A stretch of DNA of 64,000 nt from the NCBI GenBank assembly GCA_007258455.2, contig VDFB02296827.1:1-64000 (forward strand). The letters are read 5' to 3'. The first letter of the stretch is position 1; every line of letters begins with the position of its first letter. The notes beneath the pieces were generated by a model that was not told the origin of the DNA, ran no database searches, and was given only the letters and a program-made list of their open reading frames with translations. Position numbers and translations under genes: made by a program. This document shows, one piece after another, positions 57,420-64,000 of the stretch. The DNA comes from Sequoia sempervirens. Its lineage: Eukaryota > Streptophyta > Pinopsida > Cupressales > Cupressaceae.

Positions 57420-57848
57420 GTTGGTTTTTTGATGTATTCAAAGGTTTTCCCTAGATTGAATATTGTCCAACTAGTGGGATTTTTGAGCAGTTTTATGCCT
57501 AACCCTACTAGAGAGCAATATAATTTTGTTAAGAGGGTATTTAGATATTTGTGTGCATTTTTTGTTATTGTTTATGTTATCGTAGTATGAATGATGTGGA
57601 CAAATAATTGAATAAACATAGATTTGTTGATGCAGATTGGGTAGGTGACTTGGATAATTGAAGGTCCACCGGTGGTTATGTGTTATGTAGCTCATAATTT
57701 ATTTATCCACCACTAAAGTAGAATATTTGGTTGATACACATGGATAAGTTCTCTTGGCCTAGGAAGGCCCTAGGCCTTGATTCTTCTACTTAATTTTATT
57801 TGTTATCTCTATGAATGTATTTGCAATGTATAATATCAAGTGGAATAA
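57420..57848 (+). pseudogene. Decayed copia RNase H fragment
   Basis: Mixed frames read LVGFLSSFMPNPTREQYNFV, KRVFRYL, RFVDADWVGDLDN and RSTGGYVLCSS, the RNase H region of a different, older copia lineage. No RT or integrase is attached. Confidence 0.6.
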
Positions 57849-58600
57849 TGTTGGGATTAAGGTGTCATTTACCTTGTCATCCTATGTATATGTTATGTAT
57901 CTCTAAGACTCCATGAAAGTATCCTTAGATTCTTGAGGTGTAATTGGAAATAATTTATAATTAATATTCTTCAAGAATCCTAATATTAGTGGTTACATAC
58001 ATTCATGATGGATTTGGACTTCACAATGGTAGCTATGAAGCTATTTTAAAAAAATTCTCAACTTGGACATGATAATTGAGTAGTAGAGAATGTTGCATGT
58101 TGTTGGTGGGTGCCATATGAGTTAGCTAATGTTTCAATTTCCTGTCTTAGGATACAAGCCATTATGAAAGAGTCATTAGTCAAAGATGTCATCTATTATT
58201 AGTATGGAGGTTATTTTGGCTATTCATGACTCATTAGGAGTTACATTTACTATTATCGGAGGAGCCTCTTTATATTGGATGTGGATTTTTTTGTATTTTA
58301 TCATGGTTTGATGGTACATTATTGTGAAAAATCATTTATGGTATTCCTCTCCCATTTATTTATAAATTGGAAGAATAGTAGTTTCATAAGTTTATTTTAT
58401 AGGCACACAGGTTCTGTTAGAGTGTTATCAAAGTGAAGAGAGTGTTAGTGTGTCAGATCTATCTCTTGGTTGAAGATTAATACATACTTTTTATTTTATT
58501 ATGTGGATTATTTTCTTGAAAGGGTTTATCCAAGTAAATAATGTGTTTATATGGTTTGTTGGTTTTATGCAAACACATAATCATCATATGGTAATCCTTG
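57849..58600 (+). repeat. Putative LTR following the copia RNase H fragment
   Basis: Starts TGTTGGGATTAAGG after the RNase H remnant, as expected for a 3' LTR. The end is not defined; no target duplication found. Confidence 0.4.
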
Positions 58601-58866
58601 GATAAACAATTAAATTTCAAATTTACATACACTTGTAAGATATTTTATTGTAGTAGTTCTACCTTGTTTATCAACAAACATTCTTTATAAATTGCTTACT
58701 AGACTAACTAATGTTACTCTTGCAATATCATTCATGCATTCACCATCCTCTTTTAATGGTAAAATTATACATGTTTTACTGCATCCTTTGTCAATTTGTA
58801 TGTGTTTTTTCTTTGATCGTGTAAAACCTTTTTTTTCAAACTGTCATGGTCTAGCCAACAAAATAT
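58601..58866. other. Unassigned short spacer
   Basis: AT-rich; no feature. Confidence 0.3.
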
Positions 58867-59171
58867 TATTGGTGTGAATGGAGTATATTACCTAACTATT
58901 TCCCTCTCAAGTCCCTTTCACACCTTGCTGCTTAAGTTTATTTAGGGAATTTAATTTTTGCGTCTCAAGTCATAAGATTAAGGCACATGTCACAATCTAA
59001 TGTTGTAACATGTCTCACCCTTGCTTATACATACAAGGATTTCTCATCGTAATCTTACGCATATTATATATTTACATCCTTTGATGAAATCAAATCATTC
59101 TCATTTCGGGTCTATCTTATGTTTTCATCAAGGCTCCTTGATTTTGGGTGACTCCATACGTAAATCTTACA
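58867..59171 (+). repeat. 5' LTR of a short non-autonomous LTR element
   Basis: Parallels 61,429-61,738: both have 'tttcacaccttg.t.cttaagttta.ttagggaat', 'aagtcataagattaaggcac'-type text (parts given), 'acatattatatatttaca' and the end 'aaatcttaca'. It is followed by a degenerate primer-binding site, tggtaatagaga (59,172). Confidence 0.7.
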
Positions 59172-61428
59172 TGGTAATAGAGATTTATATACCAATTATT
59201 ATAATATATTAGAGCTTGTGGGATTGCCTCATGTTAGTCTTTTGAAAGATCTAGGTTTCATATCTTGTATTTTATTGAACAATTTAGTATGCTCCTCTTA
59301 CATCAAAAGATGACTTCGAGAATCATAAAAACTTGATAGAAATCTTTTTTTATGGAGATTACTATTTATGGATTTATTTTACATGTTAAATTGGGAGGTT
59401 GTTGGAGTAAATTTAATCTCTCCACTGAGTTCAAAACATCTAAACAAAATAGTTTTTCTTTTTTTTCATCCAAATTGGATATAGGAGGCTAGATCTATGA
59501 AGGTTTTCATACTGGAGTTGCCTAGGAGATTCTATAGGTAGATGATATTTTAGAGCACTTCAGATCAAATATGAACCTACCATTATATCAACTACCCAAA
59601 AATTATGAAACTACCCATATCAATGGTAAGTGATATGTGTTTCAAACAATGGTTTTATCCTTCAGACTAACAATTTTTAGTATGGAATATTTTTTTTGGC
59701 TAAGAGGACAATGCTTAGTTTGTTAATAGATGTTAATTACATCAACATCTCTTCTCCCCCAAATTTACCCCCTCTCCATTGGCAATTTTGCTCAAGTAAT
59801 TGAACTTTAGATGCTTTATTTTGGATCATATTGGCTCATTTTTCAATATTTTTTTATATATGGGCTAAAATTAATTTGAGAGATTTTTAGTGGCATAATT
59901 TTTTTAATTTTTGTGTCTATTTTTTTAGAAATTATAGATTCTCATAGGTGGTGTTGAGAAATTCTCATTTTGAGAAATTTTGGGTCTTTATTCAGGTTCA
60001 TATGTTAACATTTTTGAAATTATATGATTTTTTATGTACTTTTTATTAGTGTAGTGTGATCTATCCCATTCTATGTCAAAATTGATATTCATAATACACC
60101 ACTTTGTTTATTTAGAAAGTGGTAGTTGTAATCACACTAAGTATAAAGTGCCAAGATCAAATATATGTGTGTTTATGAGAGAGGATCTATTGATATGGGT
60201 GAGAGATCCTTCAATAATGTCCTTTGTGTTCCTTAATTATAAACCAATCTCCTTTCTATCTATCAGATCAAACATAATGGAATAGGGAAGAGTGTTGAGT
60301 TTACATTAGGTTTTTATGGTCATTCAAGATTTACATAGAAGAGATACTATTGCAATTAGGGAGATAGATGATTGATAATAATTATACACCTTTTCACATT
60401 TTTCTACTGATATTCCTTTGATTGATGTCCAAACTTAGTCATATTGTGTGGACACCTTTAAGGAGTTATAATATGGTCATTTAAATTTTGGTATCCTTCA
60501 TCAACCAAGGTTCTAAAGATAAGTGTTGATATTCTATCTCTCGTTTCTTATGTTAAAACTAGTGTTGCTACATCCATTTCTTCCAACAATTTAATACAAT
60601 AGGATCATATGCATCATCTTCTAGATATAACTACTTGGTATGAGTACTTTAGAGACATTTTAGGTTTGTTTTGTGAGTTCCTTCTTACAAACTTGGAGTA
60701 CACCATTGGGGGCATTCATCTCCTCTTTGATTTTAGCTCCCATGAGGTTGCATCATCTTCTTCAAATTGCATGAGGAAAATTTATAATCTCTTTTTCTTT
60801 CCCCACTTACTCATTTTCTATTGTTTGTAATTGGCTTGGAGATCCTTGAGCAACATTTTAAGGATTAATCTTCATATTTGGACCTTGTTCTACATATGTT
60901 TCCACCTGGTTCTATATTGTTAGTTTATTTAGTTAGGCTTGGGAATTTTGATTTGATTGTGGTACCTTTTAGCATAAAAAAGGTGACTCTTAAGAAATTT
61001 ATAGATATATCATACATTATTATCTTTCTTCCATTGTATTCCTTTTAGGAATGGGAAGATGCCCTGCATAACTCTTTATCATTGTTTCTTTCTATGGGGA
61101 TAAATGTTGCTCAATAGTTTTTGATCATCTTCATTATTCGTTATTGATCATATACCATTAATATAATAAGTTACACATTGAGGATGGTTGCATGGTCTCT
61201 CCTATTCTTCTCTCTTATGGGGAGATTTTTTCCTCGCATGGGGTTTTATCCTTCTCATACTTCAAAGAGCATATTATGTTTTCTCTTTTTTGGAAAGAAG
61301 TTTTTTTCTACAACTTTTTTTTCCTTTTCTCCATTTGTAAGAGATTAATTTTTACATAGGTACTTTATCGAGTCTTGTTATTGGGACCCATTTTGCAATA
61401 TTCTCTCCATGTGTTGCACTTAAGGGGG
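59172..61428 (+). repeat. Internal region of the non-autonomous element
   Basis: About 2.26 kb between two LTRs. No gag, protease, integrase or RT motif in any frame; the longest frames are 60-75 aa. Ends with the purine tract taaggggg (61,421-61,428). Shares phrases with 2.4-4.2 kb, so the window probably holds two members of one LARD-like family. Confidence 0.6.
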
Positions 61429-61738
61429 TGTTGATGTGAACGAGTTATATTTCCTAACAAAATTTTGTCTTTGGCACTTTTCACACCTTGTTACTTAAGT
61501 TTACTTAGGGAATCTACTTTTTTGACCTAAGTCATAAGATTAAGACACATGTTATAAGATTATGTTGTCTATTGTCTCACCCTTTCCTATAAATTCAAGT
61601 GTTTCTCATTGTAATCCCACACATATTATATATTTATATTCTTTAATAGAATAAAAAATTCTCTCATTTTGGGTTTCTCTCATGCTTTCATTAAATCTCT
61701 TTATTGTTGGGTGGTTATCTCCATGGTCAAATCTTACA
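61429..61738 (+). repeat. 3' LTR of the non-autonomous element
   Basis: Starts TGTTGATGTGAACGAG and ends AAATCTTACA. Directly after it comes tgatatcaaaaacatttatac (61,739), which itself looks like a primer-binding site plus the start of an internal region. The LTR may therefore have been shared by a second, now deleted, unit. Confidence 0.65.
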
Positions 61739-61774
61739 TGATATCAAAAACATTTATACCAACTCTCATAAATA

Positions 61775-62400
61775 TGAAAAACATCCATCGACATAAGATC
61801 ACATAAAACTTGATCTTCGTATACTCCAATCTTAAATTTCACAAGACATTGTTCACTAACCAAAGTTTTATGATATTTTTACAACCAGCATACTCTATAA
61901 GGATTAGGATGCCTTGACCTTTTTAAAACCAATTTCTCCATCATTTCAATTACAAAAAAATTATCAATATGATCACTATTAATAATCATATTGCAATGAG
62001 GATGACCCTGCAGTGCAGCGACAAGTTACAAGGCAGTGGAAACACTACCACATGTTCAAATCCCATGAAGTTGAGAGGGAGGTAGGATGAACGAAGGAGA
62101 GGAGACATAAGGAGACATGGAGAGAAGGAGGAGACAGGAGGAAAGAAGGAGATAAGGAGGCAGGATGGAAGTAGGAGGCAGGAAGAAAGGAGGAGGTAGA
62201 AGGAGACATGGAGAGAATGTCAAGGATGAGGTCCCCTGAATGTGGCCTCATTGGTTCATAGCTCCAATCAAAATCATTCACCAATCGAAAATAAAATAAA
62301 ATAATCATATTGTAACAATTACCTCCAAATTTATATACATTTCTAAACAAATTCTTTCTTTGTATTGGTTCACTCAAATATTTTAGAATCAATAAACTTA
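61775..62400 (-). pseudogene. Ty3/gypsy protease region, split
   Basis: The minus strand at 62,290-62,400 reads EPIQRKNLFRNVYKFGGNCY, the N-terminal part of the gypsy retropepsin region. After an unrelated ~270-bp block, 61,780-61,990 reads MMEKLVLKRSRHPNPYRVCW, TLVSEQCLVKFKIGVYEDQV and LCDLMSMDVFH, its C-terminal part. Protease would process Gag-Pol. It probably belongs to the gypsy element whose integrase is at 57.4-46.7 kb; the RT between them is missing. Confidence 0.6.
62075..62215 (+). repeat. Polypurine minisatellite
   Basis: About 140 bp of almost pure A/G with repeated ggagacat, ggaggcagga and ggagataagg words. Lies inside the split gypsy protease. Confidence 0.8.
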
Positions 62401-62650
62401 TTTCAACAACATTGATTCGCCTTTCCTTGGCATACTTACTTCTTCATGATAAGAAATTTCTTCATCAACATATGTTTCTCTTGTGGTTCTAGGTCTTCTC
62501 TCATTTTCTCCTTATATCCAATAAAACTTGCTCTATATTTCTCTATACTTTCTCCTACTCTATTATGTGTTGAACTTGGAGTGTGCACAATGGTTTTTAT
62601 AGATTGTGGAGGCTCATGCTTTATGGTAGACCTTAAATGTTTATAAAGTG
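62401..62650 (-). other. Possible gypsy gag/protease linker
   Basis: Minus-strand text is charged (arginine, glutamate and lysine rich) and continuous with the protease region. No zinc knuckle is recognised. Confidence 0.3.
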
Positions 62651-64000
62651 GGACTTAATTTAAGTTTTTGTATTTATAGAATTTGTAAACTTTTTAGAAA
62701 AATATCTCGAGGAATTAAGAAGGTTATGTGTTAGTTTTTATTTAAATTTTGGTTATGGATTTGTTTTTATTTTAAATTAATTTGACTAATAATTCTCCTA
62801 AAGCTTGTTAGGTGTTTCTATATGAATTATTCAAAGTCTCTCAAATGATGTCATGTGTCCCTACCATATGATGTTTCCAAATTCTCCCGTCCCATCAATA
62901 TCCAAATATCATTAATTTTAGATACACACAACTTGGATCATTGAACTTGACAAGAACATGATGAATCACGAAGATTATAGTTAGGCATCAATGGTTTAAA
63001 TAAATTTAAATTTTACAATTTTTTCTAAGGGAAAAAATCATATCTTTAAAGGTTTAAAAGAAATTATAAGATATAAAGAAGATCTCTCTTGATTGTTAAT
63101 ATCAACAAATAATGAATTTGAACCATAGGCTAAGAAGAGGTAGATCGCATAAACCATGAATAATCAAGCAACTCATGTGGACCATGAGGAACTTATCAAG
63201 TAGGTATATTTGTAATTTTCTTGGAGGAGATTTAAACCATTGAAAATTTTCAACACAATGAATTTAAGTGATAAACTATAGTCCCTATAGTTGTGATTAC
63301 TTGAATTATTTCTCGAGGAACTAGTCATTTCTCCATTGGTGTGAACATGAGCCGCTAATTTCATCAATTTTTGTATCTAGTCCATAGGTCTTTGGTTGGA
63401 GTTTTATAAAGTTCTAAGGGCAATGAGGTTGGTGATGTGTTTGAATCTTGTGCTCTTAGAATACATGTCCATATTTGGGAAAAATGATGAAAGGAAGTGG
63501 CTTGCATCTCTATGTTTATTTATGTTTACACCTAGATCTAAAGAGAAATTTGTATGAGTTAAAATAGTTAATTGAGTTGTTTCCTAGCTTTTAAAATCAA
63601 ATCAGATCATGGATGAAATTTTTCAAAGGAATAATTCAACCATAGATTGGATTGAGAGAATAATAATACTAATTACTCAATTAATAAATATTAATGTAGT
63701 ATTGCAAATGACATGGCTGTGGTATAATCAAGACCATCGAAAGAAAATTTGATTTAGTACCATGCAATTTTTAAAGGGGGTAGATGAGGAAGTAAGTGAA
63801 GATCAAGTAATACTCTTAGTATTCGTATAATTTAAGAACGATTATGACTCGATTAAGCATGGATTTCACAACCTTCAATTGAAATAAAAAATATATGAAG
63901 TTAGGTTGAAATATATAACATGCATACATAATTCTAGATGATCTTATTTTGTTCTCAAATGAAATATTATCCAAGAAACTGTCATGTTGTACATAGTGCA
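62651..64000. other. AT-rich DNA, nothing recognised
   Basis: Short frames only (64 aa, 63,173-63,367 minus). No repeat unit or domain seen. Confidence 0.4.

Noticed and set aside
57471..57695. 74-aa minus-strand ORF
   Set aside because: Antisense to a copia RNase H remnant readable on the plus strand.

Overview
The window is plant nuclear DNA, AT-rich and almost entirely repetitive. A large, old, degraded repeat fraction with nested LTR retrotransposons, long LTRs and MULE- and En/Spm-like relics suggests a large-genome seed plant, possibly a conifer; this is inference, because no species-diagnostic gene is present. I see no intact host gene, no rRNA or tRNA gene and no CRISPR array. Nearly all open frames are fragments of transposable elements or of captured genes.

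Layout. 1-5.5 kb: an LTR-like promoter fragment, then a decayed non-autonomous LTR element. 5.5-17 kb: a mosaic of inverted-repeat arms, monomers of a ~178-bp satellite, a ~0.95-kb TIR element inserted in that satellite, a reverse-strand pseudogene fragment of SMC2 (condensin ATPase subunit), a small foldback and a 1.5-kb solo LTR. 15.1-42.5 kb: a stretch bounded by ~450-bp inverted repeats. It holds an En/Spm (Tnp1)-like gene with tandemly duplicated exons, two arrays of the 178-bp satellite, an unrecognised protein family in two opposite copies, several more SMC2 fragments (some tandemly amplified together with the satellite), a broken MULE transposase with a SWIM-like motif on the minus strand, a ~570-bp tandem array carrying a perfect 12-bp palindrome arm, and a ~209-bp tandem array. 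It may be one very large decayed MULE or a cluster of nested elements. 42.6-43.0 kb: a clean 444-bp MITE with 19-bp perfect TIRs. 43-46.4 kb: low-information DNA.

46.4-62.6 kb: nested retrotransposons. An old minus-strand Ty3/gypsy element is split by a 5'-truncated LINE (47,708-57,043, flanked by a 10-bp direct repeat). The LINE is itself split by a complete but defective Ty1/copia element (50,491-56,326, flanked by the 5-bp direct repeat tctaa). The gypsy element is also interrupted by a decayed copia fragment and a short non-autonomous LTR element. 62.6-64 kb has nothing recognisable.

The two most unusual signals are (i) repeated capture and tandem amplification of pieces of the SMC2 coiled-coil arm, fused to satellite monomers, and (ii) a shared box, TTGGAAAACACA, in three tandem arrays whose units otherwise look unrelated (178, 209 and 570 bp). 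Both come from reading the sequence by eye; no alignments or searches were run, and all identities are visual estimates.
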